DNA from: Echinarachnius parma
Lineage: Eukaryota; Echinodermata; Echinoidea; Clypeasteroida; Echinarachniidae
Assembly (NCBI GenBank): GCA_037951105.1
Contig: JBAMJV010009094.1
Coordinates: forward strand, 95,202-159,201
Reading direction: 5' to 3'
DNA length: 64,000 nucleotides
Part shown: positions 1-11,404 of the stretch, in pieces
How the letters are laid out: each line of letters starts with the position of its first letter
Position numbering within the stretch: the stretch's first letter is position 1
Position numbers and translations under genes: made by a program
Notes under the pieces: generated by a model
What the model was told of the DNA's origin: nothing
The model's database searches: none
The model's input: only the letters and a program-made list of their open reading frames with translations

Positions 1-367
1 CCTTGTTAACATAGTTAACAAGGTATTAAGGCATAACAATGCATAATGTGTTCTCCGTCAGAATCTAAAGTCAGAAAAACACGAGATGTATCAGAGCCAC
101 GAAGTTCAGAAACAAGGAGTTTACATTTTCGTCATAATTTCAGATTGAAATACGCCGTGCACAGGGGTGATTAAACTATGTGTCTAGCCATAATTAATTC
201 TGAGAAATCTGGAAACTGCCTGATTCGGAAGGGGACCATGCACGTGAAATATTTTGGGGCGCACTGTCTACGCGAATTGCTAAATACATACGGTAATTTT
301 CAATCAATGTCCTTTGTTTCTACTGGCTACATATTTCCAGAAAAAAAATATAGTAGCAATGTCTCAC

Positions 368-481
368 CTCTCTGTCCTTGTCTCCTAGTTTGTTTTCCAC
401 AGCGATGTACCCTGGTATCACATGCTCACAGTAAGGCTTACCTTCCAGACTGCGTCTGATAGTTTCAAATGCCGATTCGAT
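368..481 (-). CDS. Roc-COR gene exon: Roc C-terminus / COR entry
   Basis: The exon is 114 bp, 38 codons, phase 0 to 0. The acceptor is ATTAG and the donor is GAG|GTGAGA. It encodes a helix starting IESAFETIRRSLEGK and then KPYCEHVIPGYIAVEN, a pattern typical of the end of metazoan Roc domains and the lead-in to COR. It follows the exon at 1988-2179 in frame. The next exon would lie left of position 1. The first 367 bases show no further exon that I can recognise. Confidence 0.88.
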
Positions 482-1771
482 CTAATAATAATAATAGGAG
501 AAACATATATCATACAATGATATCAAATTATATTGACCTACTTGGAGAAAAAATATATACGTAATATCGCTAGGACCCCACGATTACATTATATGGCAAA
601 GTACAATATGATTATGTAAATATTACTTCAAGAATATTCTGTTTTGTCGTTATGTGGGGTTACACATTAATATTTTTGAAATCAAAATTTCACTAAGGCC
701 CAGGTTTGTTTTTAAGACAATACACAATTGCCATTATGGTAATGTATTGCAATATCTGCTACCCTAAAATAGATGAAATACTACAAGAATCATTTTGTCA
801 TCAATTGTTATTTTAGAATACAAAAATCAAAAGTTGAAAATGGTAACGCCCAACAAACGAAATACAAATAAATATAGTACACTTTTATCGCTGAAAATGT
901 GAAAGAATAAACAATTTTGAAATTTACTATTTCAACAGTAAAATGTTCGAAATTAAATATTCGTAAAACCCCGCTTTAATTTATCCGGAAAACGCATGAA
1001 AATCAAGCCACACGCGAACTGTTCGAGTGTTTACAGTTTAGCACATTCCTACAAAAGCGGGATCGCTTAGAGTCTCGACGTTCCAGGTTTCTTCGCACGG
1101 TGCTGTGCGAAGGTCACGGAGCACGCCGTCAGCTTTTTTTATTTGCTTATTATGTATTTAGTCAGTCATTTGAAAAAAAACACAAGGAATGTTATTTGTT
1201 TTATTTTGCGTATGCTTTTTTACATGTATTATAAGTAACAAGTCTAAGTTGAAAAGTAATCTACCGTGTGAAATTGGTTTGTATAATTGTCTAAAGATGA
1301 ACAAGTCATGAACGGAAGGCGAGTGTCCATTGATCCATTCACATTGTACCGCAACTTGGATTATGAATTATACATAATCCCGCATTAGCTAGGCTACATA
1401 CGAATGTGATGCACTGGGGTAGCAACATGTACTTATAACAGAATAACCCGGGCAAACAGGTGGTGAAATTTTAGCCCAATCTCAGCGGTACACGTTGATC
1501 TTTCAACATGAATTTGTAATCTGTACTACGTTCAACATTGCTAATATAAACCCGTGTTTATACTATTTACACAATAATAATCTATTCGTTTGTTTTCCCA
1601 GCGCTGATATAATCTTCATTCCACAAACACAACATGCAAACTGATCCAACGAACACATTTTTAAATGCTGCATCATCAAGAGCGCATTTATATGTTAAAT
1701 TTGAATGAGGATTTTGTAACTACGTGCCCCCTCCCCCAACCCTCTTTACCCAGCTTGGATGTGGGAACCAT
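482..1771. other. Intron sequence, no recognised element
   Basis: AT-rich intronic sequence between two Roc-domain exons. A short perfect hairpin (CTTCGCAC / GTGCGAAG) sits near 1090-1112. I see nothing else with coding or repeat character. Confidence 0.5.
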
Positions 1772-1920
1772 GGGCCCGTTTCATGAAAGGGTCAATGTTA
1801 CGACCGTCTTCAACTGTCCTTTGTGATCGGAAAAAACGCCATCAGTAAGCCCGCAGATCATTCACAGTCACGTGACAGTTAAGACGGTGTTAATATAAGA
1901 CCCTTTCATGAAACGGGCCC
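1772..1920. mobile_element. 149-bp palindromic MITE, GGGCCCGTTTCATGAAA ends
   Basis: Perfect 22-bp inverted terminal repeats beginning GGGCCCGTTTCATGAAAG lie at both ends, and a shorter imperfect inverted repeat (AAGACGG/CCGTCTT) lies inside. It has no coding capacity, so it is a small non-autonomous DNA element. It sits in the intron just left of the G4 exon. Confidence 0.75.
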
Positions 1921-1987
1921 CAGGGTTAAATCTGATGTGAAGTATATGGCAGTGTATGCATGGTAATCAAGGGGCATTTAGGGTCAC

Positions 1988-2179
1988 CTGTTCACTTTTC
2001 TCATCTTCCGTTCCATCAATACTATCCTTGTGAGTACCGACGATTATAATCGGCGGACAAGGAACTTTGGTAGTCTGGTCCTTGACATCTGCAGGTGGTC
2101 TTGCGTATGACACGATCAGAGAAATCCATGAATGTATGACGTCGAGGTTGGTGACAGGACCCGTTGACCCATCAAGCGT
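1988..2179 (-). CDS. Roc-COR gene exon: G4 motif THKD
   Basis: The exon is 192 bp, 64 codons, phase 0 to 0. The acceptor is TATTAG and the donor is ACAG|GTGACC. The translation begins TLDGSTGPVTNLDVIHSW and contains PPIIIVGTHKDS. In the Roc family the T/N-H/K-x-D motif gives guanine specificity, and the preceding hydrophobic strand (IIIV) is the matching beta strand. The start VTNLDVIHSWISLI fits the helix between G3 and G4. It joins in frame to 6698-6790 upstream and 368-481 downstream. Confidence 0.93.
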
Positions 2180-2189
2180 CTAATACCCC

Positions 2190-2919
2190 CAAACGCAAAT
2201 TCATATTCAATATGTTAAAATTGGTGATACTTAAAGGACATTTCAAAATCGAAAACAATTGACATTAAAGATATATGCTGCTGATGACAATTATGATAAT
2301 ATGTGCGTTATATAAATACAGCCATCTAATGGCCATGTCATGTCGTCCAAAGAAGGGTGTACGTTACACCCATTTTCAGCGCATATTTTGTCATAACATC
2401 TTGTCATTTCATACTTTGTTGATCATAATAATATCTGCGAATTACACACAACTTACACACACCTTGTTATAAATCTCTCACAAAAAGATCTACAATTCAA
2501 GTTTGTGCGTCCATATCTCTCTTGTCCCCATATTATCTTACACGAATGTGATATCATTGAAAAGCCTGTGTATTTTTTAGTACATTGATACCCCCCAATC
2601 TAATTGCTATGTCATTATCCAATGCGCACTACACATAAATATTTGGCCAAGTCAAAACGCATTGTTGTTGTGCGATCATTCGAAATAGATCTCCAAACAA
2701 ATGAAGATTCACATTGACAATAACGTTTTTTTTTGCGATATTTCGCTTTTGAAACGGCTTCATATTTAGATCTATGCAGACTCCATAATTACATAATCAT
2801 GACAATGAGGCATCGATGTAAGGGGAAATAAATAGGCTTGTCAATTATATCAAATAAGAATACGACCATTTTATCAACGCTCAAACTTGAATTGCGGAAA
2901 TGTTTGCGAGAGTTTTAAA
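2190..2919. other. Intron sequence, no recognised element
   Basis: AT-rich sequence. The 65-codon plus-strand open frame here (2275-2472) resembles no family I know, has intron-like composition, and is not called. Confidence 0.5.
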
Positions 2920-3170
2920 TTACCTGGGGTGGTATTCTGTGAGGATCTTTGGAGTTGAAGTTGATCTTAAGATCAACTTTGGTATTCTGTAAGTTGCTCT
3001 TAGAGTTGCTATTAAGACCAACTCTGAAAAGTTGATCTTATCTTAAGAGCAACTTTTCGAATATGCAAATATATGCAAATAAGCATCCTAAGATAAGACG
3101 TATTCTATAGATAAAGATAAACTTTTTGATCTTAACTTAAGACTGCCTACAACCAGTCTTAGTTTGAATT

Positions 3171-3918
3171 AAACACAGCAAAAATAGTAAGTCCCCCCTA
3201 ATCAAAACAACGTAACTTTTTAATGAAAAGGTTTTGAGCAAAATAACTTGGCAGAATGGTTTCTACACTTATTGACTAACTTCTCTGTGAAAATGAGGTT
3301 GATCCGTCAAGTCATGGATGAGTGAGCACACATTAAAGGCAAAATTGTCACTTTTAAAGAGTCACAAGAGTCAAAAAGTGACAATTTTGCGTTTAACGTG
3401 TGCTCACTCACGGATCAATCTCATTTTCATAGAACTTTGCTTAAACCTTTTTCGTTAAAGAGTTACGTTATTTTGATTGGTGGGACTTAATTTTTTTGTT
3501 GGGTTTTATTGATCAGTATTGTTGAAATAAACCCAACAAAAAAGTAAGTCATCCCCTAATCAAAATAACGTAACTTTTTAACAAAAGGGTTTTAGGCAAA
3601 ATAACTTTGCAGGATTGTTTCTACACCTATTGACTAACTTATGTGTGAAAATGAAATTGGTCCGTCAAGTCATGCACGAGTGAGCACACATTAAATGCAA
3701 AATTGTATTTTTTTTACTCTTTTGACCTTTGAAAAGTGACAATTTTGCCTTTAATGTGTGCTCACTCATGCATGACTTGACGGACCAATTTCATTTTCAC
3801 AGAGAAGTTAGTCAATAAGTGTAGAAACAATTCTGCCAAGTTATTTTGCTCAAAACGTTTTTTCTGTAAAGTTACGCTATTTTGATTAGGGGGGACTTAC
3901 TTTTTTTTGTTGTGTTTA
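3171..3918. mobile_element. Two adjacent palindromic MITEs nested in the Harbinger element
   Basis: Copy one (about 3171-3508) and copy two (about 3526-3918) each begin AAACACAGCAAAAATAGTAA or similar, followed by GTCCCCCCTAATCAAAA, and end with its reverse complement. Inside each, a segment with GTGAGCACACATTAA recurs in inverted orientation, so each copy can fold into a hairpin. The same GTAAGTCCCC-type ends recur at 32,354-32,903, and a related version occurs at 6023-6599. Confidence 0.7.
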
Positions 3919-3933
3919 GAACGCGTGATCAAA

Positions 3934-4125
3934 ATGGCCGACGAATTATTGTTATATCAATTTCTGCGGCGGCAGGAGCAGCTCAATCGCAAAGGCAATT
4001 AAAAAAGTAGAAGAAAATTCTCCCTGTATGATGCTCCTCCTATCTACAACTTCCCTGATGAGAATACTTTTCTCATCTCTGCTGAAGTTTTCGCAACGCA
4101 CTTTCATGTACCATCTATATTGCTC
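3934..4125 (+). pseudogene. Possible transposase N-terminal remnant in the Harbinger element
   Basis: A short open frame starts MADELLLYQFLRRQEQ and ends after 22 codons. In the same frame after the stop a stretch contains SLYDAPPIYNFPDENTF. The arrangement (a basic or glutamine-rich helix, then a D-rich segment) is reminiscent of the N-terminus of HARBI1-like nucleases, and it lies where a transposase would sit. The similarity is weak, and I can see no DDE residues. Confidence 0.3.
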
Positions 4126-4477
4126 AGTAACATCATAATTGACTGAAATTTACTTATATTGATGTCATAAATGCACGTTTTCATTATTGCTCCTTGAGCT
4201 ATTTAAGCAATAAATTGTATACGTGTCCGTATTTAAAACATGTAACAATAAATATGAACAAATATTTTCTTCAAACACTTATTGATAAGCAGATAATATT
4301 ACATCTCAATTACATCTCAATTCCATCTCAAGGAAATAAAGGACGCTTAAACTTGTATTTATTTTCTATGACAGTTTGTTCAATTACACATTTCTTTATT
4401 AACTGAAGTTTGTTTAAATGAGTAATATGATTGCTGTCATACTGTTAAAAGATGTTGTAGTAATGTAATATACTTTG

Positions 4478-4480
<3 letters not shown>

Positions 4481-4525
<45 letters not shown>
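4481..4525. repeat. (CAAT)n microsatellite
   Basis: About eleven uninterrupted CAAT/AATC units lie inside the Harbinger-type element. Confidence 0.95.
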
Positions 4526-4526
<1 letters not shown>

Positions 4527-4802
4527 GTGATGTGGCCACGTGGTATCCATTTGACAATTCTGCAAAATTATTAGTTGTTCATGAATGAAAACAAAGACGA
4601 TGATTGGTCGAATGGTTATTAATGGGCGTGGCTCATGAATATTTATGAGCTAATTAGTTATTCATTATTCATGCTAAGATCGTCTTAAGAGCAACTTACA
4701 GAATACAACTTATGCACACCTTAGGGAGCTCTTAGAGTTGATCTTAAGAGCAACTCCTTAGATCAACTCTAGGATGAACTTAAAGAATACCACCCCTGGT
4801 TA

Positions 4803-6022
4803 AACTTGAACAAGGTTGGCCCACAAGGAAAACAAATTAAACATAAGGAGTTCATTTTTTTCTTCGATTTTCACCTAAATATGGAGACAAGTGTAAAGTG
4901 AAATGTTCCATTGTCTATGTCTTGCAATGTGACTGTCTGTACCTTTATTTGTCGTGTTCCGTACATGTCTTTCTTGTCCCGTTTTCGTCCATGTTAGCGT
5001 TTTTTCCTTTTTTCTTTTTGTATTTTCTTGTTGCAATTACGTACCCTGTTGGTTATCGTTTAAGCGACCTTCATACATGGCCTATACAGTATTATGATCA
5101 TAGCACTAAAATGCGTTATCGACGCGTTTTACCCATCAAGGGTAAAGTCATGGGGCATTAATGAACTTCAATTCCCCCAATGTTCACGATTACTCAGGAG
5201 CGAATGAATACTGCGCTAAACCGCTCAAGGACTATAAAAAACATATTATAACATATATTTTCCTAATACGAGATAAACGAGGTTCTTGCTTCCATTGTAG
5301 AATTGGGTTTTTAATATTGGGGTGATAATAAATGTAGTTGAGTAGTTCGAAAAACGTAAACAAACACTGAAAGCAATTACATCCAAACATAAAATACGAC
5401 ATCCTGGTTTAAAAAAACAACAATAAAACAGTAAAAGAAACAAAATAAATTCAACAGCAACATACACTTTTTTTCTTCTTATTATAATGTCTAAATTGTA
5501 TTTCTCATTTCCAACAGAAAAAAACATATTAATGGAAATCGTATTAAAAAACCCCGAATATATATTGGAAAAAGGGTGAACCACTTCAAAGCAAAGCTTG
5601 TAAAATGATAATACTACCTTGGATAATTATTAAATTAGCAAGTACGTTAATACAAAAAAGAACAACACACAGAAAATGGATGCCAATGGATGCGAAAACG
5701 AGGCTAGAAAGCTTTGCATGGTACATGACCAAATTACAAAGGTAAGATAATTCAGTCACTATACAAAAAGTAGACGATGCAACATTTCTATTTTGACTTA
5801 GCCCCACAGTTAAGTTTACTGAATATTCCATTATTTCATTGTCATAACTAATTGGCCATCACTGTGGGATAAACCCATTTATTTGTTTATACTAAACTGT
5901 AGGAAACTACACTGCAAATTAGCTTTTACATTTTAAAGTTGAGTACTATCATTACGAGCCATAGATGTGGAAGGTTGTGTACTATTATAAACAACGCAAC
6001 TACACAACTTTACATAACTAAA
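4803..6022. other. Intron sequence, no recognised element
   Basis: It holds minus-strand open frames at 5246-5584 and 5586-5831 that are rich in F, L, I and C, as expected for translated AT-rich DNA. No domain or splice structure supports them. Confidence 0.45.
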
Positions 6023-6599
6023 CCGAACACAAAATGTAACTACCCCCGTAAACAAATTGTCTCATGCTATAATTTAACCATAATTTTCCTACAGCTTTAA
6101 TGAATATTTCATGTGAAAATCAGAAAATCCATCACTTCATGGCTGAATGAGCACAGGTTAAAGACAAAATTACCCACTTTCAAAAGTCACAAGAACTTGC
6201 GCGTGCCTTTTCATTGATGTGAAACATCTCATGTGGCTGAATGCATTCATTATGGTTTATGAAATAATGCTGATTGAAAGTCCATCCATTTTAATTTTGT
6301 TATGGCACATGTGATTAAAAGCATTACTTGCAATTGTAAAACAGTGCAATGAGAAATTTCTCAATACTCAATAAACTTCAATAATAATACAATTTTTGCG
6401 AATTTTGAAATATGACTATTATTTTTCTCTATGTCTGCTTACTCAACCATGGATTAATGGTCACCTTTCATTTGTACATACTGTTTTCAACCATAGTTAA
6501 CTACCATAGCAATATTTTGGCGGATCAAAATCTTGAAACGATTCTTGGTTATGAAATTATGAGCTGTTGTTTAGAGGGGTAGTTACTTTTTGTGTTCGG
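6023..6599. mobile_element. 577-bp MITE, CCGAACACAAAA ends
   Basis: The 24-bp inverted termini start CCGAACACAAAAWGTAACTA and differ at one position. The interior shares segments (ATGGCTGAATGAGCACAG, CACAAGAACTTGCG) with the element at 32,354-32,903, so the two are diverged copies of one family. The right end lies about 100 bp from the coding exon at 6698. Confidence 0.72.
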
Positions 6600-6697
6600 T
6601 ATATTGCAGTGTATGTAGTAAGTGGAATTTTTTTGAGGGGTTTGCATGCAGATAAAGAGCGAACAAGAACCAACATTTACTGTAAAACCTACTTTAC

Positions 6698-6790
6698 CTT
6701 ATCACTCATATCGTCATATTCAACCCCATCATCAAGACCCTTGCTTAGATCAAATGCCAGAATGTAGATAGCTCTCCATGTCAGGAATAC
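6698..6790 (-). CDS. Roc-COR gene exon: strand and helix after G3
   Basis: The exon is 93 bp, 31 codons, phase 0 to 0. The acceptor is CTCTCCAG and the donor is AAG|GTAAAG. The translation starts VFLTWRAIYILAFDLSKG. This is the conserved Roc segment after WDYAGHETYY..HQ, where YILAFDL is the core strand (usually YLLVFDL). It is the only intact candidate for this segment between the G3 and G4 exons, and both joins keep frame. Confidence 0.92.
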
Positions 6791-6980
6791 CTGGAGAGAG
6801 AGAAATGTTTACTTGCATCTTAGTTTGTAGATTAATCCTATCATATTTCTATTTGACTACTACTGTACACAAACAGTTCAAGTAAAATGGCGTCAAATCA
6901 ATTCCAATATTCCAATCAACGACATAAAAAAAAACATTGCTTGAATGTATATATTACAGTTTTATGGACAAACCATGCAT

Positions 6981-9900
6981 ACCCAGCTAGCCACCTGACG
7001 TCGTGCCAACGTTGGGCCGATGTAAAATTCGTTTTAAGAGGACGTTGGGCCGACATGCGACATGCGACGTCCCCGCGACGTGAAAATGTCCGCCAGCCCA
7101 ACATCAGCTCGGCGTCTTTTTATAATGCTGGCCCAACGTCATTTTGCGATTTCGGCCCAACATCAATTATTGACAATGGCCCAATGTCGATGACATTGGA
7201 CATTGGACCAACATAACATTATGATGTCGGCTCGAGGTTAAAATGTCCGCTAGCCCAACGTTGTCACGAAATCATTCTGTGATGTTGGCCCAACGTCAAT
7301 TTCCGCCAATGGCCCAATATCAAATCCTGACCTTGGGCCAACATCAAATTCTGACGTTGGCCCGACATTAAAATGTCCGCCAGCCTGACATTAGTCTAAC
7401 GTTATTTTTTATTGTTGGCCCAACATCAAATCTTGACGTTGGCCCAACATCAAATCTTGACGTTCCCCCGACGTTTGAATGTCCGCTAACCCAACATTGG
7501 CCCAACGTCATTTTCTGATGCTGGACCAACATCCAAATTTGACAATGGCCCAATGTCAAATGGCCAACGTAGGACCAACATCAAAAACGTAAAAAGAAAT
7601 TGGAAAACATGCATAGATTCCACGTCCGATCCATGCTTTTTGTTTAACCTTCACACACATTCATTCATAAATAAATCATAATTCTATCATAATTCTATAA
7701 ATATCCTATTCCTACACCTATTGCCTACTCCTAAACCTATCATCCTATCGTCCTACAAACATCATCCTATCGTCCTACAAACATAGGTCGCAATCGGTAT
7801 AATATATATACTCCTCTTCTTAGCATGTATGTTTTGTAATGGTTAGTATTTGCAGAGCGTTGAATCTGAAATAATCCACCTTCAAATCATATTCATAACA
7901 CTATTTAAAGGTGTTATTTATATTCTTTTATATCCTTCTAAATTATATACAGCAGCAAGGACATGACAAAAGTATATTTTTTAATATAAATAATTCCAAA
8001 AAATCGAAAATTTTCATTTCACTTACGATCGCTTATAATCGATCATGAATTCCCCGATAGCAATACTTCTTTTTTTTTAACTTTTGAATTACTAATTTTT
8101 GTAATCGATCAAACGAAATTCAATTCATTCAAGATTCTCAAAGCAAGTTAACAAAAATATTATAAGTATCCAGCTAGCTAACTGACGTCGGACCGGTGTC
8201 GGCAAGATCGCGGTCGGCAAACAGACGTCGCGCCAACATTACGCCAACGTCGAATTTAAGTTGGAGGTTTTGGAAATGAAATAAGTCGGAAAATGGTTGT
8301 AGTTGAATGTCGTGCCGATGTCATTAAGCTGACGAAAAAAATACGTCTCAAATAAAAAGTCGCGCTAAAATCGCACCAATGCCGAAACTGATACGAATTA
8401 AAAAGCTCGATAGAGGGTTGTAATATTAATGTTGGGCCGATGTCAATAAACCAACATGAATATGACATCTCAAATATGACGTTGGGCCAATGTTGTACCG
8501 ATGTCGGAATATATCATTTTAAGAGGTCGGTATATGGTTGTGGAATTGATGTCGGACGGATGTTATTAATTGGGCATCAATATGACATCACAAATATGAC
8601 GTCAAGCCGATATCGCGCCGATGTCAGAATTGGCAGCAATGACACGAGTCGGCAAATAGTCATGAAATTGATGTTCAGCCTATGTCAATATTCTGACATG
8701 AATATGTCATCTCCAATATGACGTCGGGATAATTTCGCGCCGATGTTGGAACTGGTAGCAATTAAAGAGGTCGGTAAATGGTTGTAACATTGATGTCGGA
8801 CCAATGTTTTGATTGGACATCCATATGACATCTCAATTATGACGCCAAACGATATCCTGCCGATGTCATAAATGGCACCAATAAAACTAATCATTAAATA
8901 GTCATGCAATCGATGTTTAGCCGATGTCAATATTCCGACATTAATATGACATGTACAATATTATGACGTCGGGCTAATATCGCGCCGATGTTGAAACTGT
9001 CAGAAATTTAAGGGGTCGGTAAAATGTTGTGAAATTGATGTCGGTTCACAGTTATTCATTAGACATAAATATGACATCCAAAATATGACTTTGGGCCTAT
9101 ACCGCACAGATGTCGGAACTTTACGACATTTTAAAGGTGGGTAAAAGGTTGTGAAATAGATGTCGGGCGGATGTCATTACTCCTACATAAATATGACATC
9201 TACTATGACGTCAGTCCGATATTGTGATGATGTTGTATCTGGTAGCAATTTAAGAAGTCGGTACATGGTTGTGAAATTGATGTCTGGCCAATGTTATTAA
9301 TTGGACCTCAATATGACATATCTATATGATGACGCCAAAGCGATATCCTGCCGATGTCAGAACTGACAGCAATTAAACAAGTCGGCAAATGGTCATTAAA
9401 CTGATGTTGTGCCAATGTCATTAATCCGACATGAATAAGAGATCTCAAATATGACGTCGGGCTAATATCGCGCAGATGTTGGAACTGGTAGCAAATTAAG
9501 AGGTCAGTCAAAGATTGCAAAATTGATGTTGGGCTTATGTTATTAAATATACATAAATATGACCGCTCAAATATGACGTTGGGTCAATGTTGTACCGATG
9601 TCGGAACTGGCGACCATTTGCCGGCTTGTTTCATTGCTGCCAGTTCTAACATCAGCCTGACATATTTATCACATTCATGTCTAATTAATAACATCGGACC
9701 GATATCAATTTTACTACCATTTACCGACCTCCTTAATTGCTATCTTTTCCGACATCGGCGCGATATTAGCCCGACGTCATATTGGAGATGGCATATTCAT
9801 GTCCGACTATTGACATCGGCGCAACATCACTTTTATGATCATTTGCCGACTTGTTTCATTGCTGTCAGTTCTGACATCGGCAGGATATCGCATTGACGTC

Positions 9901-11402
9901 ATCATTGAGATGTCATATTCATGTCGGATCATTGACATCGGCTCAACATCAACTTAATCACTATTAGCCGACTTGATTCACTGCTGCCCATTCTGACGTC
10001 GTAGGATTTCGGTTTGACGTCAAAATTGAGATGTCCTATTCTTGTCTCATTACTAACATTGTCCCGACATTAATTTCACAACCATGACTGACCACTGACT
10101 GAATAATTGATGTTGGGTCGAAATCGCAAAATGACGTCTGGCCATCATTAAAAAAAAAAACGCCGCGCTGATGTTGGGCTGGCGGACATTTTTACGTCGC
10201 GGCGACGTCGGATTTTTAATGTAGGCCCAACGTCGTCTTAAAACGACTTTTTACATTGGCCCAATGTTGGCACAACGTCAGGTGGCTAGCTGGGTAGCGA
10301 CCTCTTTAATTGATACCAGTCCCAACATCGGCGCTATATTAGGTCGACCTCTTATTGGAGATGTCATATTAATGACATTGGGCCATTGTCAAATTATGAT
10401 GTTGGTCCAGCATCAAAAAATGACGTTGGGCCAATGTTGGGTTAGCGGACATTCAAACATCGGGCGAACGTCAAGATTTGATGTTGGGCCAACGTCAAGA
10501 TTTTATGTTGGGCCAACAATAACAAATAACGTTGGGCTAATGTCGGGCTGGCGGACATTGTAATGTCGGGCCAACGTCAGAATTTGATGTTGGCCCAACG
10601 TCAGGATTTGATATTGGGCCATTGGCGGAAATTGACGTTGGGCCAACATCACAAAATGATGTTGTGACAATGTTGGGCTAGTGGACATTTTAACTTCGCG
10701 CCCATATCATGATGTTATGTTGGTCCAATGTCATGAGTTGATGTTGGGCCATTGTCGGAAATTGAAGTTATGCCAATATCACAAAATGACGTGGTGACAA
10801 TGTTGGGCTGGCGGACATTTTAACGTCGAGCCCACATCAGAATTTGATATCTGTCCTATGTCAGGATTTGGTGTTGGGCCATTGTCGGAAATTGACATTT
10901 ATCCGACATCACAACATGATGTTGGGACAATGTTGGGCTAGCGGACATTTTAACCTCGCGCCCACATCATAATTTTATGTTGGTCCAATGTCATGAGTTG
11001 ATGTTGGGCCATTGTCAGAAATTGACGTATCACAAAATGACGTGGTGACGATGTTGGGCTGGCGGACATTTTAACGTCGAGCCCACATCAGAATTTGATA
11101 TCTGTCCTATGTCAGGATTTGGTGTTGGGCCATTGTCGGAAATTGACATTTGCCCGACATCACAAAATGATGTTGGGACAATGTTGGGCTAGCGGACATT
11201 TTAACCTCGCGCCCACATCATAATGTTATGTTGGTCCAATGTCATAAGTTAATGTTGGGCCATTGTCAGAAATTGACGTATCACAAAATGACGTGGTGAC
11301 GATGTTGGGCTGGCGGAAATTTTAACTTCGAGCCAACCGCGTTATGCCGACATCCGGCCAACAACTTTCGACATCGGCCCGACGTCAGGTGGCTAGCTGG
11401 GT
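6981..11402. mobile_element. Large foldback element built from short GACGTTGGGCC-like repeats
   Basis: Inverted ends ACCCAGCTAGCCACCTGACG (6981) and its reverse complement (ending 11,402) bound 4.4 kb. A third copy of the end motif closes at 10,295, and a diverged one (CCAGCTAGCTAACTGACGTC) opens at 8170. Most of the interior is a degenerate repeat of about 20-25 bp built around GAYGTTGGGCCAAYRTCA, in opposite orientations on the two sides. Higher-order units marked by GGGCTRGCGGACATTTTAAC recur roughly every 115-135 bp at 10.67-11.34 kb. It has no coding capacity. It is most like a foldback or giant non-autonomous DNA transposon with later nested insertions. The AT-rich core 7600-8165 lacks the repeat. 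Confidence 0.8.
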
Positions 11403-11404
11403 AT

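Larger units (their letters stand above)
2923..4799. mobile_element. PIF/Harbinger-type DNA transposon remnant with TTA target duplication
   Basis: The 16-bp inverted ends are CCTGGGGTGGTATTCT on the left and CCAGGGGTGGTATTCT on the right (reverse complement), one mismatch apart. They are flanked by TTA at 2920-2922 and 4800-4802. A 3-bp TTA/TWA duplication is characteristic of PIF/Harbinger. Both subterminal regions repeat motifs such as GTTGATCTTAAGAGCAAC in direct and inverted order. Two nested MITE copies occupy 3171-3918. The element is decayed and probably immobile. Confidence 0.75.

Noticed and set aside
3171-3918. CRISPR-like or regulatory direct repeats.
   Set aside because: The repeated segments are inverted terminal and hairpin arms of MITEs in a eukaryotic intron, with no spacer array.
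6887-10688. Open frames of 60-119 codons with repeated LTLGQ/HFYVGPT-like peptides.
   Set aside because: They are translations of the degenerate GACGTTGGGCC repeat in the foldback element. They occur on both strands and lack known domains.
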